Assembly (NCBI GenBank): GCA_014281115.1
Contig: JACONQ010000016.1
Location: forward strand, 2,356,001 to 2,420,000
From: Laburnicola sp. R22_1
Lineage: Eukaryota > Ascomycota > Dothideomycetes > Pleosporales > Didymosphaeriaceae
Length of the DNA: 64,000 nt
Direction: 5' to 3'
Shown here: positions 42,714 to 53,399 of the stretch, in pieces
How positions within the stretch are numbered: position 1 is the stretch's first letter
How the letters are laid out: the number at the start of each line of letters is the position of its first letter
Notes under the pieces: model-generated
Seen by the model: the letters and a program-made list of their open reading frames with translations, nothing else
Database searches by the model: none
What the model was told of the DNA's origin: nothing
Made by a program: the position numbers and the translations under genes

Positions 42714-44647
42714 AGTTACGAGACAACAACAACAATGCGGGAGGAGGTCATAATGGGTAAGCATCCTCAATGTCATTTAATCTACCCATTCAAGTTGTTT
42801 CACGGGCGACTCGACCTTGTATGGGGTATGAGATCCCATGTCTCTCTTTTTCTTTCTATTATATTACGAGACTAACAGCTTCCTCGCTGCAGATGGGCGC
42901 TGGTATGCTAGAAAGCATGGCATTTTCGCTGTTGATAATGGCAAGATCTTAATGAAAGTTCATCACGGCTTGGATCAATCACGGACATTTTGTATTGAAA
43001 GAGGGCGACCTCAGAACGTCTTACTAGACCAGTCTTGTTAATACAGTTCTTAGCCCAGGCCTTTCGTCCCCGTTACCCATATGTTACCGTTAGATGCATG
43101 AACACCGAGTTGAAACTTACACCACCTGAAGAACGCTATGCATTAATTAAAACCATCAATAAGCTTTTCTGGTAGAGCCATGCGTTACGAGAACATGAAT
43201 CGCGGCTGAGTACAAGCTTAATGCTACTTTCCACGAACAGAAAAGGACTGTCTTACGGCCATTTTAGGGTAATTTACCAGTGGTGAATATAGAGCTATGA
43301 CGGGCTTACCCGGTCCAACTTGACGTCTGGGCAATGGTGCTAGCCTCCTAGATTGATGGGTTCAGAGCCATCGGCACTGAGGACATTGCCATAAGCTTCC
43401 CATTCCAAATTCGTCTTCTCGCTCCCTCTGGCTTTGGGTCTATACGTGTACACTTGGTGGGATTTCTTGTGGTCGTGAAATGAAACTGGCTTGGAGTATT
43501 CGATGCGAATGTCCGCGTCAAATTTACCGGGCATTTCAGTGTCGTGGAGCAAGTCTGCTAAGATGGAATGATAACAAAGAGACCAACCTTAACCTTCTTG
43601 GAAAAGCAAATGACGATATTTTAATTTAGCCTCCTGGGTATTCTCATGCAGTATCCCGTAGCCTGGTATTTTTCTTGTTTGCTAATCTTGCTCCTACACC
43701 ATAACCTTGGCGGAGGAAGTTAAATATCCCACTTGCAGCTGTGGTACCATGCCCCGGGGCAGAGGGTGTTAATAGGCCAACAGAGGACACCAAAGGGCTA
43801 AGATTGGGCTTAGAAAGAATAATGACACTGGCGAAATGAAGTTTGGCGACCAAAGTGCGCTGGCTGGCACCTTAATGTTCCGTTTTCGAAAAGAGCCGGA
43901 TTCGGTTCTTGGTACGCCTTTTGTAGCGATTGTTGTCTTTGAGCACGACTGGTAAATTGTGGAGGGGCCCTTTTACTAATGCATGGCGCCTTTGTTATCC
44001 AGATAATGGGCGTGCTGCAACAGCATTTCTCTAAATGCGACACCAATTAAAGCTTAAAGCTATGGTTCAGCTGACTTTTCTGTTTTTATTTGGTGAAGGT
44101 CCTCACTTGTGATCCTGCAACGTTCCAGCAGATCTTATAGCCCTATAGAAGTGTACCTTGGATAATGCAGCGCCGGTCACTGGCATTTGGGAGCCGGGAA
44201 GTTGATGAGTACGGTCCGAGTTCTGCTCAGTGTCCGATCCGTCCTGAAATCATGAACCATGGATTGGCGGGTCAGGGGATACTGGATGTAGCGCCCGTGG
44301 CAGGAAACGACCTCGATGTAGTCGTGTTCTCGGGAAAATGGTGACTTCAAAAGTACCTAGGTAGCTCATGCATGTCTCTGCGGTAATACGACGAGTGTGT
44401 TGTTCCTTGGGAATGGGCGTCCGGCTGAGCACTGAGCGTTTTGGGAAAGCGCAGGCGCGACCCGTTCGGACATCAGACAACCACCTGAACGATTCCTGCA
44501 ACATGACGTTTCGTTGTGCATGCGAAAGTATCTGTACCATTGCACAAACACTGTATCACAATTTCGTGAGTATAGGCATACCCGTTATTGACGATATGAT
44601 TATTCCGCCATAAATCACCATCCATCAGATACGAGTTCGGTCCTAGA
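42714..44647. other. Intergenic region, no supported gene
   Basis: A short minus-strand frame at 43340-43552 (about 70 residues, MLHDTEMPGKFDADIRIEYS) is open and not low complexity, but has no recognised domain and no splice partners. It could be a gene remnant. Nothing else was seen. Confidence 0.4.
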
Positions 44648-45479
44648 TTACCATGCAAGCTCATGTCCATCACAATGAAGGAACTTGGCAGTCTTCGACA
44701 AATCAACCGCGTCGATGACTTTGCACATCTTCTCCGCCGCCTCGTCCGGGCCCATATGGCCGGTGAAACCAGACATTCTTGTTTTTATCCACCCGGGATG
44801 GAGAGATATGACGGCAATACCATCTCCCGCCAATTGCCGTGCTGTGTTGCCAGTGAGCTGGTTCAGACCGGCCTTCGAGATTCTGTAGGGCCAGTTTCCC
44901 CGGCTGACGTTATCTGAAGCGTATCGCTGTTAGCACCAGAGTCGAGCAAGCGTAAAGCCAGCAGCTCACCACTGATTGATCCTGCGTTACTCGAAATATT
45001 CACGATTCTCGACGACTTCGCTGCCCTCAGATTTGGCAGGAATGCTTTGGTGGTAATAAAGGTGTCCTGCAATCATCTCAGTCTCTATCAAACGCACGTA
45101 TGCGACAGCCACTTCTTACAATTATGGTAGTCTGGTAACTAGAAAGCAGTTCCGATGCCGTAGTATCCTCGATGGTGTCGGCACCTTTTCCGCTAGCTGG
45201 AGTAAGACGACGCTGTCAGCAGTGCTTCTCGACGACAAAGTCCACTTCCAAGGCTATAAATACCTGCACAATTGATGAGGAGATTCAGAGGCTGAGAGCC
45301 GTAAGCTTTTGCAGCCTTGCCGATCGACTGCTCGTCTGTGAGATCCAGCTCAATCGCGGCGAAGGCGACTTTTCGAAGCTGCCAATGTAAGCTCTAGCTG
45401 CGTCTCCGCTGCAACAGGGAAAATGGACGGACATCTTCAGCCTCGTTTGTCGACTCTGCGCCAAAGGTACCGAACACAC
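44648..45479 (-). pseudogene. Short-chain dehydrogenase/reductase, 5' end not found
   Basis: Five exons can be placed: 45479-45433, 45378-45264, 45196-45120, 45066-44970 and 44913-44648. They give VFGTFGAEST, IELDLTDEQSIGKAAKAYG, LLINCAG (the NNAG-type structural motif), ELLSSYQT, FITTKAFLPNLR, SRIVNISSNAGSISG, YRISKAGLNQLT (the catalytic YxxxK) and VISLHPGWIKTRMSG. This is an SDR of the C-factor-like class. The N-terminal TGxxxGxG dinucleotide-binding motif should lie in an upstream exon, but I could not find it in 45480-45900. Either the exon is further away or very diverged, or the gene is truncated. Labelled pseudogene with reservation. Confidence 0.6.
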
Positions 45480-47434
45480 CTGCAAGTGTCGACCAACAGT
45501 GTGGAGAGGAGATGTCTGGAGTGTGCGCTATCGATGGGACCTAGTCTCGCGTCGCGCAGCATATAAAGGGTGGCGATTTGGTCGAACCTGAATCCAAGTA
45601 AGAGATCGAAGAATAAAAGCTCCAGGCCAGGTCGTAGTGAGCGCCTCTCTCACATTCTCGCTTACAGAGCCGAGCAACAAACCTTCCATGGCCAACACTC
45701 CAAGGTAATCTCCAAAACCGTTATCATCACCTCACCCGCTCACCAATAAACAACGATGTAATCTCACTTACCAATTTGTTGCGACACCAGGCACTTCTCA
45801 TTTAGCAATGCGGGCCAAGGTCTCACCGAAACCTCCCTGTCTGGCTGCGTGTCGGAACGTCCAGCAATCTCAGCAACGAGGATTGTCTTAACGACGCTAT
45901 CTACAATGGCTGAGTCCTAACGAACTTGTGTAACCTGCCAATGACTCATAAAGGCTTGGCAACGGCCCCAGACTGTCGGCTTCCGGGTACGTTCTTCCGC
46001 ATCCCTCCACCGGTTGATGACATGCAAGATGCGCATTTCACCACGCATTCGCTTATCAGGTGCGGGACATGAGAAAGAAAAATAGAAATTGGTAAATGCC
46101 GCCACTTCGTGGATGTTGACACTTTCGCAAAGTCTTTAAACGTGTGATGCAGCCGTGTAGTCAATATCATTCCAGGACTTCTATCATATCTGGCCATCGC
46201 CATGAGCATACACCCTAAGTACCGAGGGTATATTCTGGGCCTTATCTCTGTGGCCGGATAAGCGACAGAAACTCTACAGTGTCAACCTCACTTTAATCAA
46301 CTCTGCTTTGTTTCCGAATACACAATTTCTCATCAGGACCAGCGCTGGGGGGAGGGACATTACCTTCTTCAGCTACCGCGAAGGCGCAGCTACCTACCAT
46401 TAAGCAGCAGCCGTAGAAGAGATAGATTCAACCTAATATCGACCACGGAGTTGAGGATCCAGAGCCGGATATCGTTTGCATCATTCACGATGCTCGAGGA
46501 CGGGAGTGTGAGTCCGGCATGGGAAAGAAAGGCTTCCCATTTGGTCGCCGTTTTACTAAGCCAAACCTCTACGAAAACAACAACAAATAGACGCACGCCT
46601 TGTATGAAGCCAAGGCACTAATACTCGCGACCTACAGTGCAGACCGTGTCTTCTTTCTCAAGATTTTTGCAATGACACCAATAGCCTAAGCATAGATCTG
46701 CCGGATTTAGAAATGCACAGGAATTGAGAAGTCGACCCCAAGAAGGAATCCATATATTTGCTACGGCTAAATCAAGTGCATATTAGTATGTGATAATCTC
46801 TAGTCCGTACACTGTGATTTCAACCACTAAGAAATCTGGGTCGCCAATGGTGGAATCAAACGCATAAGAGCGGAGGGCCAGACACCTTACTAGAACCAAA
46901 ATGGACTGCGGAAATCATGAAGGTGCGAATCAATGACGTAGTCTCAGGACCACGCGCGTATGAGTTTCAGGTGCGTGGAGACTTGCAGTTGGAAACACAC
47001 AAGACAGATAGCTTGCGCTCTGCGACCCTCGAACTATATCGCTAGATTGGGTTGTTGCTATAGATAATATCATATGCCAAAATGAGAATGAGACAGTATG
47101 TGATCCAGAGTTGCTGGTCTGGTTTTAGAGCCTTCTATTTAGTTTTTCCGGTTTGGTAGTCTTCCTATCTACTATCTCGACTGCAATGAAACTAACGTTC
47201 TCAACGGGCTGCAGCGCGGTTCACCAACACCCTATGACTTCATGTACCGAGCACAAGTAAGACAAGGTGCGACGAGAAGAATTTATACAAACATATGGTC
47301 TATGCTTATCATTTAGCGAGGCACTTTCAAACCTAACGCTAGGTTTGTGTTCAAAGCCTCAAGATCATTAGAAATCATCCGATAAGCGGGCATAGGTAGA
47401 AATCTTTGCCAAGGTCGGCTGCAGCCTTCTCTAG
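45480..47434. other. Intergenic region, no supported gene
   Basis: About 2 kb with no recognisable domain on either strand. Searched without success for the missing first exon of the neighbouring reductase. Confidence 0.45.
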
Positions 47435-47768
47435 GGGACTTGTTCGCGGGCATACCAATAAGCAATCGCGGGCATACCAATAAGTGCCCACATAAGCAAA
47501 GCAGCCAACCACACCCTTGCAAGAGGTCTCCACCATGCATCGCCTTACTAAAACTTTAAAAAATATTAACTTTAGAAGCCATTTTCTCTTCAAAAACTCT
47601 GTTTTTTTCCTAGAAAAAAAGTTGTAAGAAGAAGAGACTATCTTTGCGAAGATATTCCTGCTTTTGTAGCTAATTCACCTTCAGAAATAATGGTAGATTT
47701 ATAGGTTGAAAAGGGTGGCTTATTAGTATGCCCGCGATTGCTTATTGGTATGCCCGCGAACAACCCCT
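47435..47768. mobile_element. MULE-type MITE, 44-bp inverted repeats, 9-bp target duplication
   Basis: The left arm 47441-47484 and right arm 47719-47762 are inverted copies over 44 bp with one mismatch. Each arm contains the phrase GGGCATACCAATAAG twice. The arms are flanked by the direct repeat CTTCTCTAG (47426-47434 and 47769-47777), a 9-bp target duplication as made by Mutator-like elements. The 234-bp interior has no transposase. It is a non-autonomous element. Confidence 0.8.
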
Positions 47769-47777
47769 CTTCTCTAG

Positions 47778-48846
47778 TCCGAATAAAATGCTTCTCAGAA
47801 GCGGTCCCAGAGACGAAGTTGAAGCCAGAGTTCTTTACTAGACACATGAGGTGGTATAAGCGTACTTCCCTCAGCCTCAAGTAGCCTTTGGCTTATAGTT
47901 GAAGGCAAAGGACTGGACATTTATGGAGCACCAAGGGACCGTAAGGCGCCCGATACTGTGTCCGAACTTTTGATGTTAGGCTGTAAATTTCCATGGTCAG
48001 ATGGCCAGAATGGAAGGGTCAGGGGTTGGGCAGAATCCCACAACATCCATTTTATACAATTCTGAACAGGGTAAACCTAGTAAGGCCCACTTCCAAGGAA
48101 AAAGCATTGATGTGGCGCTACGCACTTGAGTCGATAAGGAGGCAACTGTATACTTTTCGCGCAGCACGGCGTTGCGTGTCGAGGTTGGTGAAGGGCGTGA
48201 AGAGACACGTTGACATGGACCATGACAAGCGCCCGAGTTTGTAACTCCTTGAGCTTCTCCCACAAGCCCCGATGGTTTGACGACGTCTAGCCGTGGCCCC
48301 GCCAATGCCACCCCTGTCTTTGCGACGCGTCGCCAAGCCAACGCCAAGACAGCGCACTGGGTGCTCAAGCCTCGCTCGGGCAATTAAACCTACCACTTAT
48401 GAACAGCCCCCTCAGAATAGCAGTACACGCAGGCGAACAAAAGCTAATTCGGATGCCTCCCGTCATGCCTATCTCTCCTATCTTCCAGTGTGTTGTTTCA
48501 GCCCCGAGAGCTAAGCGGAAACCAGAAACGCCAAGCACCGATCCTCAGACAGCCAACGATGGATTGGCGGCCGCCACTCGCACATGTCCCAATGCAGTAC
48601 TTTCACTCGAGCCAACCTTGGACGCCTCTGCCCAGATGCCCAGCTGCCTAGATGTCGGGCGCGTGGTTGGGCACCGCTTGGCCCCCACCATGAGTGGTCC
48701 AAAGAAAGAAAGGCTCGTGGTGCGAAACATGGTTTGAAGCGCAGCGCAAGGTGGCCAATGTCTTTAAAGATGAGCCCGATTTCCTGTCCAGGCCCCGATC
48801 GCGAAACAAAAGGTATCTCTGTATCTTTGATATCAATCTGCATATT
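47778..48846. other. Intergenic region upstream of the antiporter
   Basis: Contains the presumed promoter and 5' leader of the antiporter gene. Open frames at 48.1-48.8 kb on both strands overlap each other and have no domain support. Confidence 0.45.
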
Positions 48847-50576
48847 ATGGCTGGCGACTCTACAGTCGAGGACGGCTTCCTCCAATACCATGAGCCCAAC
48901 AGTGAGTTGCCTCGCATACCATCCAATCACAACCAGCCTCTTTGCTAACCTACATAGTCATTCAAATTCTCGTGCTCGTTTCTTTCTTCTTCTGGCTGTC
49001 ATTCGGCGAATGGCTATCCAACAAGGTATTCCGCGCCGGTCTTATTGGCCAGATCATCGTCGGCTTGATCTATGGACTCCCCATTGGCGGCGACATGATG
49101 CCCATTCCGTGGCAGGAAGCCTTCATCGCCCTCGGATACATTGGTCTCGTCTTGATTATTTTCGAGGGCGCTTTGGCTGTGCGACTGGATCTGCTCAAGG
49201 CCAACTTTGGTCTTTCTGCGATAGCCGCCATGATTGGCGTCGTCGCTCCCGTTGGATTTACGTATCTGCTTCTATATGTTGGTTTCGGCTATACGGCGAT
49301 TGAGACTTTCATCGTTGGTGCGGCCCTCTCCGTCACGTCGCTCGGCACAACTTTTGTTGTGCTGGGTAAAAGCTCAAAAGATATCAACTTCTCCGACACT
49401 CGGGTTGGCACGGTCTTAGTTAGTGCGGCCGTCTTTGACGACGTTTCCGGCCTGGTCATGGCAAGGTAGATATATCATTCCTTCATCCCACGCCGCCTGC
49501 TAATTCTCATCAGTGTGATTGGTCAGCTTGGAGCCCTCGGCGCCGAAAATTCACCCAACCTAGGCTGGCTCATCGGACGCCCCACGCTCGTATCGGGTCT
49601 ACTTGCCATCGTCACCCCGGTGCTGAACAAATGGATAATTGCACCTCTGTACCGCAAGCACGTCGAGCCGCGCCTTCCCGTGACGCGAAAGCGCCACGTG
49701 GTAAACGTTATCATCATGATCTTCGTGCTCTGCGCCTTCCTCGCCATCACCGGCTTTGGCGGAACATCGGTGCTATACGGAGCCTTCATGGCCGGCGCAT
49801 TCCTCACCTACCTCCCCACAAAACACCCTACAGGCCCTTTCCACCCACCCTCGCGAGAGGAAGCGGAAGAAGCGGAAGCGCTGTCTATCGCCGAGACCAC
49901 GCAGCTCGGCGAGCCCCGGATCTCCCCAACGTTCATGCACACGTTCGAAAAGTACTTCCTGGATGCGGTAAAGTACCTCTTGCAACCGCTGTTCTTCGCG
50001 TCGATTGGTTTCGCCATCCCGTTTCTCGATCTCTGGACTGCCGAGGCCTTTTGGAAAGGCTTCGTCTACACCATCTTGATGCTCATCTCGAAAGTCATCG
50101 TCGGCCTCGTCATTCCTTTTGCGACCATCATGCGCCGCCCCGCCGGCATGTCCATTCGCGAATGCTTCACCTCCACGTTCTGGCCCGCTATGCTACTCGG
50201 TTCTGCCATGGTGGCGCGTGGTGAAATTGGCCTGCTCGTCGTGCAGATCGGCCTCAACAATACACCTTATCTGTCGAAGGAGGCGTTCATCACTGCTATA
50301 TGGGCCATTGTGCTCAACACCATCTTCGGCCCCGTTACGGTGGGCTTGATCATCAAGTACAGGGCGCATTCTATTGCTGATGGACTCTGGGGCTTGGAGA
50401 GGAGCGATGATGGCTCCTATGATGGCATTTCTCGCGCGAATACGATTATTGATACTCAGAGTATGAGGCAGAAGAGTATTGTTGGGACGGACACTCAGAG
50501 TATGAGGCAGAAGAGTATTGTCGGGACGCGTACTCGGACGGCGTCGGAGACGGAAATTCCGGATGCTCCTGCGTAG
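48847..50576 (+). CDS. Cation/proton antiporter (Na+/H+ exchanger family, CPA type)
   Basis: Three exons: 48847-48901, 48958-49465 and 49514-50576, about 541 residues. It is an integral membrane exchanger with about 12 hydrophobic segments, for example LIGQIIVGLIYGLPIGG, YIGLVLIIFEGAL, VVAPVGFTYLLLY and ITGFGGTSVLYGAFMAGAFL. The ion-site region reads FDDVSGLVMAR, with paired Asp as in electrogenic CPA2-like exchangers, and AMVARGEIGLLVVQIGL is the conserved Arg/Glu block near the end. The tail carries DTQSMRQKSIVGT twice in tandem. It may exchange Na+ or K+ for H+ at the plasma or an internal membrane. Specificity cannot be read. Confidence 0.9.
50451..50528 (+). repeat. 39-bp tandem duplication in the antiporter tail
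   Basis: Units 50451-50489 and 50490-50528 differ at two silent positions and keep the frame. Each encodes 13 residues with Ser and Thr, which could be a duplicated phosphorylation or sorting site. Confidence 0.9.
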
Positions 50577-52298
50577 TGAGATCTAGCGACGTTCAGGTTT
50601 TGTCATAATGAATTCTTTTTTGCAACGTTATTACTGTGGGAAACGTCGAGCTTCATCGTGATGCGCATGAGTATGCAGGCGTCCGTGGATCATGTTCTAG
50701 ATGTTGGAGAGTCACAAGACACGCAGCGCTAGCATTAGTGGTGGCCACGCGTACATAGGTATGGCACACTAGCCTAACTTAGTCGCGAGACCAGAGCAAC
50801 ACCTGCAACGCATGCATCATGTTACGGTCGCCGCGGAGCCCAATCGATGTCGCTAACAGACGCTAATGCGACACAGAATGTGTTGATCCCAAGGTATACC
50901 CTGGAATGAATCGTCCGCGTACGTCGTACGACATACAAATGGCAAGCTCAAGAACCTTGGAAGTCTGCCCGTCACGTGACTGAGCAGGTTGATCCGAGGC
51001 ACTGATTGGCCAAAAGGCCACACGTGACGGACGGACTTCTTCAGCTTGCCCTTTGTAGCGACCTTTCACAATACCTACGACGAGCCTGCACATGTGCCAA
51101 AAGAAGAAGATCACGTGAATCATGGTGACGAGAACATTGAATGTTACATACTGCCATGGGCAAGCTGCCTGTTTGTCTCCAAAACTAGTGCAGATTTGAG
51201 AACATCGGTTGACAAGCGACCACCCAGAGTTTCTGAGCGAATTGATATGCGGAAAAATCGATGGAGATGCCCTGCATCATCAAGGCGAATACTGGACTGG
51301 TTCCTGAAGGATACGCGTTGCCTCTGTTCATGCTCGTAGTCGGCACCATGGCCTGCATCGATGCGTGCGTGTGCAGTACCCTTGAAAAGGAAGTGTTTGT
51401 CAAGTTCAAATGTTATTTGGTGGAAGTAGCGCGTTTGCATACAACAAGTCGGGCGCGAGCAAGTAGCTGGTTTGAAGGAAGGATGCGATGCAGCTGAGGT
51501 TTCTTCATTCATTCATTGATATCCGTTTCTAGCCAACTTACCCTTTTAAGTAATGGTAAGACTTAACAGCACAACTAAGGTTTAATAGTTAAAGTACGCG
51601 AAAGAAAGGGCGCAATTAAGATTAACTATAGTAGGGAGCCAAAGTATAACGCGCGAACTGTTGTTAACTTCCTTCCAACTGCGCACTATGGAAAACTCAA
51701 CAAAGTACTCAACAGATCTGCATCGAAGATCTGTGCAGCTGAGATCTACGCAGGGACGCGGACGAGGAAATCGACTACGGTCTTCGCCGACTACATTTAC
51801 AACGGCCGCTGCGGCTGACATTGTATACTCCGCTCTCAGCTACCACTTTTGGCAACGTCCGGCCACCCCCGATTGGTGTGCAACATCAGACCACTCTTGG
51901 CAACGTCTACCACGTCAAACTACGATGTCATACCGGGACAATATCTTCTGATCGCTGTAAAGGAATGGTACACAGCAACTTCTAGTACCTTTCCCCGCAG
52001 CAGCTAACTTACGGGCGCTGCGCGCGCAGTGGAGCTCACTGTGTCGTGATGACATGTGGCAGCAAAGAAGGTAGCTGAGTGCACGCATGCAACAGCTACA
52101 CTGAGTTTCTTCCGAGGCAAGCACCAAAATTCTATGCTGATGTATTGGCAGTAGGTCTGTCGCCAAAATAAGATATAAATACCAGTCTCTATCTCCTCAG
52201 TTCGGCATTACCATCACCAACAGCATCCGGCCTACCATCAGCTACGAGACCACTCTACTCTGCTACGCCAAAACTCTTCGTTTTACCCAACTTCCAAT
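50577..52298. other. Intergenic region, nothing recognised
   Basis: About 1.7 kb without supported gene. Contains several CACGTG-like words (50974, 51022, 51112) of unknown meaning, and near 52165-52298 the promoter/leader of the secreted protein gene. Confidence 0.45.
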
Positions 52299-52681
52299 AT
52301 GCATTTCACTTCCATCGTCGCCGTTGTGGCAGCTCTAGCCTCCACCACCCTCGCCATGCCGAACGAGGCCCGCGTTATCAAATGCAATGTCGGGAAAATT
52401 TACTGCGGTTGGTCGCTCATCGACAAATACGGTACGTCTCACAGACACGCCAACACTCCCCCTTTTCAACTACCCATCTCCTGATCCGCACGACACTGAC
52501 CGACGTAGGCTGGGACGCGCAGACCCTCCGCACCAATCTCTGCAACAAGCTCGGGAGGTGCGACTACAAGAACGATGATGCTCTCAAGGGTCTCTGGCAC
52601 TGCACTGGGGATTGGTCAGTTGAACCAAAGGCTGTCTGCGGAGGTAGCTGCGGTGGGCCCATTGCCCACTGCGTCTATTGA
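52299..52681 (+). CDS. Small cysteine-rich secreted protein (effector-like)
   Basis: Two exons, 52299-52431 and 52509-52681, give 101 residues. A clear signal peptide (MHFTSIVAVVAALASTTLA) is followed by a mature part of about 80 residues with eight cysteines: KC, YC, NLC, RC, HC, VC, SC and HC. An even number with this density suggests four disulfides in the extracellular space. The frame contains the block KIYCGWSLIDKYGWDAQTL. I do not recognise a named family. It could be a host-interaction effector, an antimicrobial protein or a cell-wall protein. The location beside transposon-rich sequence (minisatellite, repeat C, the TE nest) is usual for effectors, but that is only context. Confidence 0.75.
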
Positions 52682-52782
52682 ACTGGAGGTTGGACTTGGT
52701 TGAATTGAGTGGACTGAGAATCTCCGATCGTGTGGTCAAGTCATAGTTGGCGCGCAATGGTCGCAACACTCGGTTGGTTGGT

Positions 52783-52938
52783 GACTCAGGTGGAAAGTTT
52801 ACAATAATACAACGCTCATTAGACTCAGGAGGAAAGTTTACAATAATACAACGCTCATTAGACTCAAGAGGAAAGTTTACAATAAGACAACGCTCATTAG
52901 ACTTAGGTGGAAAGTTTATAATAATACAACGCTCATTA
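52783..52938. repeat. Minisatellite, four 39-bp units
   Basis: Units start at 52783, 52822, 52861 and 52900 and share the phrase GGAAAGTTTACAATAATACA with few changes. The units are multiples of three, so a frame stays open through them, but this is not evidence for a protein. It directly precedes dispersed repeat copy C. Confidence 0.95.
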
Positions 52939-52950
52939 CCACTTTGTGAA

Positions 52951-53040
52951 AGGTACTACGTTTTAGTGCCTCCTATTTTACTGTATCGTGCGGACTCAAC
53001 CTTAGTAAGAATCGTAACACGACGAAGATCTTCAATAATA
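52951..53040 (+). repeat. Dispersed repeat family, copy C
   Basis: Third copy of the roughly 90-bp repeat (also 39701-39799 and 41461-41556), with the phrases TTTTAGTGCCTCCT and ACGACGAAGATCTTCAATA. It follows the minisatellite, whose unit ends resemble the sequence after the repeat (AATAATACAA), so both may belong to one element end. Confidence 0.7.
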
Positions 53041-53137
53041 CAATGCTCGATCCTTGTTCCTCACTCAACACACAGCTCTTCTTCTGTGCGCTACAGTGCC
53101 TCCAGTGATCTACGCCCAGTCGATAACCAGAAGAGTT

Positions 53138-53397
53138 CTACCCGATCGCAACCTTTCTGCCAGCTTCAATGTTTGAAATCGTTAGCTGCATATCTTCCAT
53201 GCGGTGTAGTACCATGCAGATGGCCACCAGATCGAAATTCTGCAGGCGTTCCTTTAGTAACGAACGATTATTCGTTTCGACGGGCTCTGCGAAGAGATTT
53301 CCATGCACGGCGATTATCCCCTCTGGACCAAGGCTGAGACGAGTCGCCATGGCGTGGCACTTGGCCAGCGTGGCTGGGGCAACATCAACGCTAATAT
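53138..53397 (-). pseudogene. SAM-dependent methyltransferase fragment
   Basis: A minus-strand frame reads ISVDVAPATLAKCHAMATRL, then GNLFAEP and NFDLVAICMVLHRMEDMQLTI. This is the motif order of class I methyltransferases of the UbiE type: acidic residue after strand 2, then D-L-V at strand 4 with LHHMED-like. The glycine-rich motif I and the C-terminal half are missing. The fragment starts right where the AT-rich relic begins at about 53400, so it was probably cut by that insertion or moved with it. Confidence 0.55.
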
Positions 53398-53399
53398 AA

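Noticed and set aside
48118..48940. Overlapping frames upstream of the antiporter on both strands
   Set aside because: No domain, no splice support, and mutual overlap; treated as promoter/leader sequence.
52747..53337. 196-residue frame containing four copies of GGKFTIIQRSL
   Set aside because: It reads through a 39-bp minisatellite and a non-coding dispersed repeat; openness follows from the unit length being a multiple of three.
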